64,000 bases of DNA from Druceiella hillmani (Eukaryota > Arthropoda > Insecta > Lepidoptera > Hepialidae). The translations under genes were made by a program, and so were the position numbers. Every line of letters begins with the position of its first letter. The stretch's first letter is position 1. The DNA is taken from positions 3,224,001 through 3,288,000 of the forward strand of contig JAYKKI010000127.1 in NCBI GenBank assembly GCA_039881145.1, written 5' to 3'. Shown piece after piece: positions 52,590 through 61,653 of the stretch. The notes beneath the pieces are model-generated. The model did no database searches and had not been told where the DNA came from. It was given only the letters and a program-made list of their open reading frames with translations.

Positions 52590-52785
52590 GTGTTAATGGT
52601 TATTAGTATTATATATATTTTTTTCTTACATGAACGTATTCCTGCATTTTCTTTTAATTAAGAAAAATATAATAATGTATTACTATTTTCGTCCCAAGTG
52701 TGCCTCCTCGTTTCCTCTCCTCCATTTTCCCATTTCCATGTGCACGTCACACTGAACGTTATCAAAATCGTGATTTTTTAAATTT
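52590..52785 (+). repeat. Direct repeat, right copy
   Basis: This is the partner of 51,930-52,135. It is followed by a small 31-bp-type tandem (AACTACATGTAGTATATACAG and AACTACATATCCATTATACAG, about 52,787-52,850). No coding sequence lies between the two copies. Confidence 0.55.
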
Positions 52786-52850
52786 AACTACATGTAGTAT
52801 ATACAGTATCCTTAATTTAACTACATATCCATTATACAGTATCCTTTACA

Positions 52851-53598
52851 CAGAAGATAGATAATTACTACCACAGACTTTTCTTTAGATATTTTTAAAA
52901 CCTACATATCCCGCATGTTTTATTTCAGCGTAATCGTACAATATCTCATTTTATAATCACATTTTCCTCTTTCAGAAAGCAACACACTAAATACTTGTTA
53001 AAATTACTTTTAGTTACACAAACGACGCCAAATACATTGGGGTAAACAACATTATTTAAAATTTAAGGGAAATAAAAGAAAACATTGACCATTTTATTAA
53101 TATAATATATTGATACAGATCTTATGCAACCTTACCGAGTACCTATATACTATATACCGAGTACCTATATTATGCATTTTTGTATTATCTTATTTATGTC
53201 ATAGTAATATTATTTCAGTAAAATTACACATGCAAAATTTTCGATTTTTGTTAATCGTGTGTAAACCACTGTAGAGATTTATGTGAAACTTATGTATAGA
53301 TATAGCTCATGATTCGAGTCAATATGAGACATGACATTCTGACCCCATAAAAGACGTAACTTCAATAGGTTAATAGTAAATAAAAAAAATTTATCAAAAC
53401 CACATATCAATAGATGGTGCAACATATATATTAAGTCGAAAAAAGGCAACTAATGTACGGTAATTTAGAATAAAATCTGGACTACCTTTTATCTCGATTG
53501 AATATTCCTTAAAAGGTATTTTTTGTCCAACTGTTTTTTGTCTGTTTGATCGTGTGGTGAGTATCGCATAAAAATAACTGTACTAACTTAAATGGAAA
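52851..53598. other. Gene-less AT-rich stretch
   Basis: The only structure seen is a ~23-bp tandem at about 53,133-53,177 (TACCGAGTACCTATAT twice). Confidence 0.45.
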
Positions 53599-53685
53599 AT
53601 TTATTTAAACAATTGTTGGATTTCAGAATATAAAGTTAATCTAACTTTATATTTTGAAATCCAACCATTTTTGTCTTAAATAAAT
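53599..53685. repeat. Hairpin element with ~40-bp inverted arms
   Basis: Arms 53,599-53,638 and 53,642-53,685 pair almost fully around a 3-nt loop (GGATTTCAGAATATAAAG against CTTTATATTTTGAAATCC), with a few mismatches and a 4-nt length difference outward. It resembles a foldback or MITE remnant. A TATCGCATAAAAAT phrase on each side (about 53,563 and 53,730) runs in the same direction, so the arms do not extend that far. Confidence 0.75.
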
Positions 53686-53839
53686 ATTGTTGAAAGCAAT
53701 TTTGGTCTATTTTTTTTATTTCACAAAATATCGCATAAAAATTATTAAATTGGTAAAACTGAGAATTTTATTTAAAAGATGACAGAAATTAAATAAATTA
53801 ATTAAAAATAAAATGTGAACTACCTTTTGTTCCTAAAGC

Positions 53840-54300
53840 ACTATTAGTACGTATGCAATAACAACCGAGTATATTACCATTGGAATAAATGAAGTGAAAT
53901 TGGTTAAAATATTATTTAGACTCAGCTTAAAGTTCAAGTTAGGATAAAAGTTACTTTTCAAATACATTACTGTAAGAATAAATGAACTAAAATTGCTTAG
54001 ATTAATATAATACACAGCTTAAAGGGCAAGTTAAGACAAAAGTTATTTTTCTTACGGTTAAGAGTATTTTAGAGAAAGAGAAATTATTAATTCACCTAAT
54101 TTTAGTCGTAACTAAGGGTCGCTCTCTTTTGTTATAAAACCAAGTGTATTGTTAAATAAATTGAAATTCCTTAGTATGTTATATATACTCAGCTTAAAGT
54201 TCAAGTTAAGATGAATGTTACTTTTATACTGGTCAAGAATTTTTAAGACAGAGACAGACTGTATCAATCAATCTAATTTTCGTCGTAAATAAGGGTCCCT
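53840..54300 (+). repeat. Degenerate tandem repeat
   Basis: Three units share CAGCTTAAAG(T/G)(T/G)CAAGTTA followed by GTTA(C/T)TTTT, at about 53,918, 54,014 and 54,191. The later two also share a TAA(G/T)GGTC(G/C)CTCT end. Spacing is about 95 and 175 bp. Confidence 0.7.
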
Positions 54301-54669
54301 CTATGCTGTTATTAATAGTCGGCTGTTACAAATATATTAAGTATATTAATACTCGGTTGTTGCAACTTATAACGATACTCACAACTTATAACTGTACTGT
54401 CTACGACGTGCATTTCTCGTTCATGATCGTTCAGTTCTTTGAGTTCAGTGATTTTTCGTTCAATTCAGTTAGTTCAGATTTGATACAAACATTTCAATAT
54501 TATTTCAATCCTAGTCAGCAAGAGGTTAAGATAGATCCTATTACTATCAAATTTAATTCAAAATCCCAAAGGACTGGTCATCAAGAGCGTTTTTTTTAGA
54601 ATTGAAGCAGTATATATAATACTTCGTTTCTTACATATAGATCTTGTTGACTTTGTACTTTGTCTTTGT

Positions 54670-55130
54670 ATATATGATGGAGCAGGGTAATCAAAATTTA
54701 TGTTAATTTAAAATCAGTGGAGGACAAATTATAAAAATTGATTAAAAACTTGAAGAGTAAACAATTGATAAATTTGATAATAACGATAGAGTATAAATGT
54801 ATTTTATCTTTATTTGCATGATGGAACAGGATAATAAAATATCATAAAAAATTTGGATTAATTTAAAATCAATAGAGGACGAATTATAAAAAATTGATTA
54901 AAAAGGTAGTAAAAAATTGAGTAGTTGATTTATAAATTTGATAATAAGAAAAGAGTGAGAATGTGCTTTGCATTTATTTGCATGATGGAACGCGATAATA
55001 AAATGTCTTCATAATTTAGATTAATTTAAAATCAGTAGAGAACAAATTATAAAAACTTATTAAAAACTTGACCAGTAGTCAATTTATAAATTTAATAATA
55101 AAGATAGGGTGAGGATACCTCTATTTTATT
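54670..55130 (+). repeat. Tandem repeat, three units of ~150-165 bp
   Basis: Units start at about 54,672, 54,820 and 54,983 with ATGATGGA(G/A)C. Each contains ATTAATTTAAAATCA(G/A)T, GAGGAC(A/G)AATTATAAAAA and ATAAATTTGATAATAA in order. Confidence 0.85.
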
Positions 55131-57258
55131 TATCGAAAATGATATATCAAAAATAAGTACTGCCATCTTTTCTACCAGTTACTTTCATAACTCTGTAAAT
55201 TACTAAGGCGTCTCAAAGTTTTTCGAATTCTCATTAGCTTGTATCTTAAAATATTGGTTTACAAAATTAAAAAAAATAGGCAAATACCTTGTTTTATTAC
55301 AACATAATGCAAATTTTCTTAAAATAGTAATATGATAAAGAGAACACAGAAAAATTAATGAATAATTAATTTTAAAAATAAGAACTGTAGGTTTAAAGGA
55401 ATGTGTATTTCAAATAAGAAAATACTAAGCCTAACGAAGTCAATCTGTTTATAATACATTTTTAAACTGTTATTGCCGGCATAATTTTTGTCGTATGTAT
55501 AATTGAAAATTAATACGATTTGCATAATATTTTTTTTATTGCGAAGGTTTTCTTTAACCTTTCGTCCTTCCCTTCTCATTCTTCACCGTTACCAGTATTC
55601 TGTTTACTTTGATATCTTCCGTCGGCTGTAAAAGCGCAAAATTATTCCCGGATTAACTAAGTGCATAGGTAAAACTAAACTACATCGGGAAAATATGTTT
55701 GACATGCTTTTAATAAATTATTTACTTGAGTTGCGTTCAATTCGAAGTAATTATTCGTATTTAGATCTCAGCTCCGCACTTAATGGGAACGGCAAAGCCT
55801 CGGAATGAGTTGAAATTCGTTATTTAAATGTAATAAGAAGTCAGATTTGAAGTACATTACATAAGATGCTCCTGGAGATACTTTAGCTTATTTATAAAGT
55901 CAAATTATGTTTTCCATTATTTATTTTGCAAAGAACACATTTTCTCTTTTCAAGACACATTTTCTCGAAAAAGACATATTTTGTAAAAGCAGAATAATAT
56001 GAGCAATATACAAACTAGAAAAATATTTTTTCTACGTTGCTCCAGATGGGATTATTTTTCTTATACTCATCACTTTGAGAGCATGAAACATATTCATTTA
56101 TTTTGGTCTCTGTCAAACAATTTTCACATCAGTTACAAAATTTCCTCAAAGGGATCCCGAGCCAACAAATCATCAATTTACAACAGCTGCGTGGCGTCAA
56201 GTCGTTAATTATTTTGAGTATATGAAAACGTGATATCAGAAGCGATCAACATTTAAGCATTTTTCTCCATTAACTGGTGGCATATAGCGGATGATAGATA
56301 GCGCGTTCTGTTCATTATTTATGGCTCCATAACGGTGTCAGAAAATGCGATAAGCTCGGGTGGTACGAGTTTCGAGTGGACTTTCGATGGTTACTTATTA
56401 GACAGTCATGATGGGCATGACAAGTCGCCGCTAGGCGGGAGCTTTTAAGCTTATTATTTAGGTGTCCTTTTTTGAAGTCAAAGTTTGGCTCTTACTTGGG
56501 TAAAACCCAATGTGGTGATGTTATGTGGTTATTTACATTTATGTGTTGTGGAGAGGCGATGAATGTTGTAAAGAAACCTAATTGACTATAATAGTATCTT
56601 GAAAAATGGAACATACTTTAAATTCATAGAAAACCTACGATTACAAAATATTACCTTTATCACTTAAAAGTGATATAAAAAATTTAAAGCGTAAATCATA
56701 AAAAATCATCAATAAAAGCAATGATTACAGCTAGTAGAAATGACACAAGAAAGTGATACTTTAAAATTTTTTTTTCTATCTTATATAAAAGTAAAAACTT
56801 GCAATAATATAAAAATACAACTTTAAATATATTTGATATCTCTTGTCTAAAGGAAAAAGCGTGTCCCATCCTACTGTTAAACTATGCCATTCCTTTTAAA
56901 GATGTCGAATTTACCAAAATAAGAAGAAATATGTGCAGAAGGTGGGTCCATTTACAGTAGTCCAATTTTGTGTATAGAAAATGTCGCCATAAATCAATTA
57001 AAAAAAATTAATTTCGCCGAAAGCTGTACACATTTCTCATTGTGTTTTTTGTACTTTTCTGAAAAAAATCCACTAAATCACATAAAATTAGATAAAAAAA
57101 ATACTCTTAAAAAATCACTGTCGTAAAGTCTGTACAACTAGAGATTTTCTTATAATCTTAATAACGATTTTAGGATATCATAACAGTCTGGACAAAAAAT
57201 CGGAGTTATTTAACTATTCCATCTTCGAAAATGGACATCATATCACTAAATCACTAAA
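55131..57258. other. Gene-less stretch
   Basis: No frame with a recognisable motif is present (55,355-55,579 minus and 55,999-56,208 plus were inspected). The part 56,250-56,560 is less AT-rich (for example GTCGCCGCTAGGCGGGAGC) and may be a repeat fragment I cannot name. Confidence 0.4.
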
Positions 57259-57316
57259 CAAAAAATGTGAAATTTCTGCCACAATCATCCATGTGGCAGA
57301 AATTTCACATTTTTTG
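57259..57316. repeat. Perfect 25-bp inverted repeat next to a dead transposase
   Basis: Arms 57,259-57,283 and 57,292-57,316 are exact reverse complements around an 8-nt loop (ATCATCCA). The arm contains GTGAAATTTCTGCCACA. It lies just beyond the 3' end of the transposase relic. The adjoining transposase reading may still extend into the arm, so a link to the terminal repeat of that element is possible but unproven. Confidence 0.9.
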
Positions 57317-57329
57317 CCTTCTTTTACAA

Positions 57330-58373
57330 TTCTCATGCGATATTGGCGTTAAAAGTTTCTTTTCAGACTGTAAAGTGGCCGTCGATTCTATCTAATAGTT
57401 GCTATCGAAACGTGGATCTTTTTGCGCAAATCTTCTTTAGTTGGTCTTTCTTGAACGTAAAATATTTATTTAAAACCCCACATGGGGTTACCCATGTGAA
57501 AAAATTAATAGGGTTTAGATCTGGGGATCTCGAAGGCCTAATGATTGTGCCACCGCGGTCGATGTACCTCCCCGGATATTTTGCATTAAAGTCTTACAGT
57601 AAGTTAACACGTAGCGCCATAACACTGCAACGACATACACTCTTGTACATTTGATGAGACATCGCGGCAGAGAAGGTTTAACAGCTCATTTTGTGAAAAG
57701 TTTAAATAGGGATCCTCATTCAGGTGTGACAGCAGTTCTAAGGGGTTCACACACCCCTTATTAATTGTCACTTCATAAATTGATCCCACAAAACTCTTGA
57801 TTTTCTTACCAAATATGAGTTTACGACTGAATAATAAGGAGTGAGTGTTAACCAACGAAAATCTAACAGACCGGCTCTAATCAGACCGCATAAGATTATC
57901 TAAAAAGTTTGAGTCTTCCCGATTGTTTGCCAGCATTGCTCAGTAAAACTCCACCTCCTCATTACCACGAATAATTCTTTGAATTGATGGTCTCGGAATA
58001 TCAGTAAGACTCTCCAAACATCTTTGACGAGTGATTGGATCACGACATATTTCGTGTAAGACGGCAGCCATAGTCAAATTATACAGGTTATTCGAGGGAC
58101 GACAGGAACCATTCCTTCCAACAACCAAATATTTATTCTAGTGGTATGGAAATCACCTGTTTGCTGGGCCTGGTTGTCTTTCAGCAAATTCGCTATAGAA
58201 TCTGGCAGCTTCTCGAGAAATGCCATAAAATAATGCATCATGACATATTTACATACCATATAAGGCACACGAAGCTCACGTTGCCTTTTCAGCATAAGTA
58301 CAGCTACACAGCCTTGCATGGGTGTAGCCTTACATGGGTGTACACAGTCTTCCATTTCCCAATCACTAAGCAT
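57330..58373 (-). pseudogene. Decayed IS630/Tc1/mariner-type transposase
   Basis: On the minus strand broken frames follow one another in the order of this transposase class. The start is MLSDWEMEDCVHPC at 58,373. A helix-turn-helix part follows: NLTMAAVLHEICRDPITRQR and DIPRPSIQRII (about 58,075-57,960). Then come a decayed catalytic region and DPYLNFSQNELLNLL with SSNVQECMSLQCYGA (about 57,720-57,610), corresponding to the YL.FL...L..LL and QHDGAPAH regions. The C-terminal RYIDRGGTI...RSPDLNPINFF (about 57,565-57,490) is the signature before the third acidic residue. At least four frameshifts and many stops make it inactive. The plus frame over 57,343-57,654 is only its antisense shadow. 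Confidence 0.75.
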
Positions 58374-59274
58374 TCTAAAAAGTCCAAGTCATATAAGCCA
58401 GAGAGTCAGATAAGCAACAATCATTCTATAAATAAGCCAAAATCGTTAAGAAAATCGCTAAGATGGTTGAATAGACGTAGTGAGCACATTCTACAAGAAA
58501 CGACAACTATCGAGCGCCATTGTTGTTGGTTAAAATGATCGCCGACTGGCGACTTGTCAAACGGTATCGATCACCTTTTGATACGTGTACAAAATAAAAA
58601 TGCTCCGTCGAGCAGGCCGAGACCTGAACACATTTTATGTAAGTTAAGGCTAATAAACATTGATTTGCGAATAATTTAGTTGAACCAATTGTTTGAAAAG
58701 AAATATACTTACTTTCTCAAAATTGCGATTATGGCAGAAGTTTTACTTTATTAACTTAATGTGCATGACGCTAATTTATGAAAATATTGCAGTAGTTACA
58801 TCACTATAATTATTTATCTATTCTACAATCATATCTTTAAGGTCATAAGCAAATCTCTATCTGTACAGATTTTACGACAATGATTTTTCCTTAAATATAT
58901 TTTTAGAACAGAATCAACATTAAATTTATACAATAATAGAAGCTAAGAATAAACATCAAAATCGTTCATCGCATGCTTACTACATGACTACATGACTACA
59001 CTACTTCAAACTATCGATTTTATATAAATTATATAAAATATATATTAATAAATATTACATATAATAATATACCCATGGCTTTCATCACTAGATTATCTCT
59101 TTAATAAAACTTCGTAAGAAACGAACTTCTTTTAAATAACAACCTCTGATACATAAATTATAACTAGTTTCCAGGAATCTAAAGTAAGCCATACACGCAA
59201 CAGGTATACCTGCGCTGGTCAACCGAACGTTGGTAGCGTATATGAGGACGTTCCGGTCTTCAGTTCCTTTTGCT
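58374..59274. other. Gene-less stretch between the two DNA transposons
   Basis: This probably contains the 5' end of the IS630/Tc1/mariner-type relic and the left end of the Harbinger element, but I could not define terminal repeats. CATGGCTTTCATCAC at about 59,073 weakly resembles the reverse complement of 61,822-61,843 and is the only candidate left end of the Harbinger element. Confidence 0.35.
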
Positions 59275-59714
59275 ATGGCGTCGATTGAAGACGATGACGC
59301 GCTGGCATTGTTGGGCCTTGCTTTAATTTTGAAAATAAAAGTTAAAAAAACAGTAAAAAAAAGCGAAAAATGCGGTGTAAGCATTGGTTATTGAAAAGAA
59401 AAACATACATTCATGTTAACTTATTGAATGAATTTTAAATTTGAACCAGAAGATTTCAAAAACTATCTCCGAGTGGACGAGAAAACATACATTAAATTAC
59501 TTGAAATGGTTACTGCTATGATAAAAAGGAAGACACAGTTATGAGAAATAGTATTTCTGCTCACGAAAGATTATCAGTCACATTGAGATTTCATGCAACT
59601 GGCAGAAGTTATGAGGACCTAAAATCAGCAATTATTTCACCTCAAGCGCTTGGAAAAATTATTCCTAAAACATGTGAGGCCTTGTATAAAGTTCTTATAA
59701 GAGATTATTTGAAG
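59275..59714 (+). pseudogene. Harbinger transposase, exon 1 (frameshifted)
   Basis: The start MASIEDDDALALLGLALILK at 59,275 has the acidic/hydrophobic beginning common in insect Harbinger transposases. It continues CKHWLLKRKTYIHVNLLNEF from about 59,376, then FKFEPEDFKNYLRVDEKTY from about 59,434, then EDTVMRNSISAHERLSVTLR from about 59,530, and ATGRSYEDLK...TCEALYKVL. These four pieces are collinear but lie in alternating frames, with shifts near 59,345-59,370, 59,434 and 59,524, all in A or T runs. The exon ends ...RDYLK at 59,714 before a consensus GTGAGC donor, in phase 0. The frameshifts either inactivate the gene or are homopolymer errors of the assembly. Confidence 0.8.
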
Positions 59715-59798
59715 GTGAGCAATTAAAACACTGTTATTTATTAAAAATAATATTTATTGAAAACATTTTTATTATTATTATTATTAACTCGTACAAAT

Positions 59799-60159
59799 TA
59801 CTCATTATCAACATTAAAATTATTAAGGAATGTTGCTGCGGAATCTGGAATGGATATGAGTACCTTTGTTTCACCTGGAATGGATATGAGTACCTCTGTT
59901 TCCCGGAGTTTTAGGTGGTGGTTGTGGGCTTGGAGTTCCAGAAGAAACAAAACTTACACTTGTTGCCGATGTTATAACTGGACGAGGACGTTTAAAGTGA
60001 TCTCGTACCGATTCCAATACTTCATTTGCTATGCTTTGATTTTAGGTGGGCGAGTGAATTATTGTTTGAAGATATCGTCGGGGCATCTGTATTGTCTGAA
60101 GATATACTGTTGGATGAATATTGTTGATCAGTAATTGAAGAATCTTCAGTGTTCTCTCT
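59799..60159 (-). pseudogene. Harbinger-associated MADF-domain protein, exon 2 (frameshifted)
   Basis: After a strong acceptor (TTTTTTTCAG, minus strand, just above 60,159) the frame continues from exon 1 as RENTEDSSITDQQYSSNSIS and meets a stop at 60,024. In the next frame the expected continuation IANEVLESVRDHFKRPRPVI follows (about 60,030-59,965), then a Pro/Ser-rich part SSGTPSPQPPPKTPG. After one more shift the end reads ...IPDSAATFLNNFNVDNE with a stop at 59,799-59,801. An in-frame 27-nt tandem duplication gives LISIPGETKVLISIP. The exon lies entirely inside the transposase intron on the opposite strand. Two shifts inactivate it or reflect sequence errors. Confidence 0.75.
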
Positions 60160-60255
60160 CTGAAAAAAATACAAACACTCTTATTTTGTGTGTTCTACCA
60201 TAAACAATTAGCTACTTATTCTATATATGACAATGCTGATATTTTTATATTTCAG

Positions 60256-61071
60256 TTTCCTACATCTGAAGAGGAATGGAAAGAAATAGCCAAGATGTAT
60301 GAAGAACGTTGGAACTTTCCTCACTGTCTTAGTGCAATAGATGGGAAGCACATAGCAATTGTTCCACCGGCTAAAAGTGGATCGTATTTTTATAATTATA
60401 AAGGACATCATAGTGTGGTTCTTATGGCAATTGTTAATGCAAAATACCAATTTATGTACATAGACGTTGGCATCAATGGTAGAATATCCGATGGAGGAGT
60501 ACTACAAAATACTTTATTTTTTAAAAAATTGGATAATAATGATTTGCATATTCCAACAAGTGAAACGTGTACAGGAAGTAACCGGAATTTATCATATGTA
60601 TTTGTGGCAGACGACGCCTTTCCATTACGCCCCGATATGATAAAACCGTTTCGGCAAGCAGATTTAATATCGCGAGAAAGAAAAATTCTGAATTACAGAT
60701 TATCTTGCGCCAGGCGCACTGTTGCAAACACTTTCGAGATACTGGCATCACGATTTAGGATATTTTATACTAATATAAATTTAGAACCCGAAAATGTCGA
60801 TAAAGTAGTGAAAGCATCTTGTGCATTACACAACTTTTTAATTGAACACTCAAAAAAGTCTTATGCACCTCAGAAATGTTTATATCGAGAAAACTCTGAA
60901 AACGGGACTATAATTTTTGAAGGATACAATACGCAAAATAGTACCATGGAAAACTTAGAAAGAAGAAACCCAGGAAATACTTTGAATAACGCGAAGATGG
61001 TTCGAGAAAATTTTATGAATTATTTCAATCAGGAGGGAAGGATACCATGGCAAAATGATCATGTAAATTAA
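60256..61071 (+). CDS. Harbinger transposase, exon 2 (DDE domain)
   Basis: The exon begins after a pyrimidine-rich ...TATTTCAG acceptor and is in phase with exon 1 (RDYLK|FPTSEEEW). It codes for 271 residues to a TAA and is fully open. It contains the DDE nuclease that would cut and join the transposon ends: D29 in LSAIDGKHIAI, D119/D120 in VADDAFPL, and the third block RLSCARRTVANTFEILASRF. In relatives that block reads VEN.F or IEKTF with the catalytic Glu directly after V/I. Here the codon at 60,724-60,726 is GCA (Ala157), and a Glu appears four residues later (161) where relatives have Gly or Arg. The catalytic triad therefore looks broken. The open frame upstream of 60,256 is intron sequence. 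AATAAA follows at 61,190. Confidence 0.92.
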   Translation, partial: FPTSEEEWKEIAKMYEERWNFPHCLSAIDGKHIAIVPPAKSGSYFYNYKGHHSVVLMAIVNAKYQFMYIDVGINGRISDGGVLQNTLFFKKLDNNDLHIPTSETCTGSNRNLSYVFVADDAFPLRPDMIKPFRQADLISRERKILNYRLSCARRTVANTFEILASRFRIFYTNINLEPENVDKVVKASCALHNFLIEHSKKSYAPQKCLYRENSENGTIIFEGYNTQNSTMENLERRNPGNTLNNAKMVRENFMNYFNQEGRIPWQNDHVN

Positions 61072-61269
61072 TAGGTATTAATGTAAATGAGCGAAGTAGA
61101 TCTAAATACATAGTTATAAGCTTTGGTGAAATTTAAAAGTAAGGTTAATACTAAATATTAATGTTTATTAAGTTTTATGTAAACAACTTAATAAAAAATT
61201 ACATTATTAATTTCAATTATTAAATGATTAATTAATAATATATACGAAATATAAAAATATTTTACTTAC

Positions 61270-61653
61270 CTCACAACTATTTTCATCATCAGTATCTGAA
61301 TTGGATGTAGATTCCCTGGGAGTGCATTGATCGTGAATAAAATCAAATAAATCGTAGTACCACAATTTATTATAGTACACATCATCAGCAGATGTTCCAG
61401 ACTTCAAAGATTGTTCATATTTCTTTTTTTCCTTCCTAACATTGCTTCTCAAATTATTGATCTTTCTCACAACTAGTGCTTTGTCCGCATCTGGCTCAAT
61501 TCCTCTCCATTTTTCTATAAGCAATTTATAAGCAGCTTCTTTTCTGTCTCGGTTATGGTAATCTTTGTTTTTTATTTCCCAAAGACATGGATGAATTCTA
61601 TAAAGTTCGATAAATTCTTCAAGCGTTTTTTTAGTTGAATCTGGTGGGACCAT
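61270..61653 (-). CDS. Harbinger-associated MADF-domain protein, exon 1
   Basis: The start chosen is the first ATG at 61,653 (MVPPDSTKK); the frame opens further only through a TTG at 61,659. The 128 residues form a MADF (Myb/SANT-like in Adf-1) domain: LEEFIELYRIHPCLWEIKNK and YHNRDRKEAAYKLLIEKW (residues 11-49), then RKINNLRSNVRKEKKKYEQS (63-82) and LWYYDLFDFIHD (97-108). An acidic, Ser-rich linker follows. MADF helpers bind DNA and are thought to bring the transposase to the element ends. The exon ends GAG|GTAAGT at 61,270, a consensus donor. Residues beyond that point in the open frame are intron. Confidence 0.9.

Larger units (their letters stand above)
59275..61653. mobile_element. PIF/Harbinger transposon, two-gene coding core
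   Basis: The coding core spans transposase exon 1 (59,275-59,714, +), MADF exon 2 (59,799-60,159, -), transposase exon 2 (60,256-61,071, +) and MADF exon 1 (61,270-61,653, -). PIF/Harbinger elements characteristically carry a DDE transposase plus a DNA-binding MADF/Myb-like helper, and both are present here. The termini are undetermined: a weak candidate pair is about 59,073 and 61,843, without a convincing TWA target duplication. Each gene has its own AATAAA (61,190-61,195 for the transposase; 59,758-59,753 on the minus strand for MADF), each placed inside the other gene's intron. Confidence 0.9.

Noticed and set aside
54303..54599. 98-codon plus-strand frame
   Set aside because: It overlaps repeat-like sequence, has no recognisable motif and lacks any splice or promoter context.
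57343..57654. 103-codon plus-strand frame
   Set aside because: It is antisense to the decayed transposase, whose minus-strand reading contains the recognisable RSPDLNP motif.
59088..59384. 98-codon minus-strand frame over the transposase start
   Set aside because: It is antisense to transposase exon 1 and has no motif of its own.
60190..60255. Upstream extension of the transposase exon 2 frame
   Set aside because: It starts at a GTG and lies before a clear splice acceptor; the protein family match begins exactly after the acceptor.
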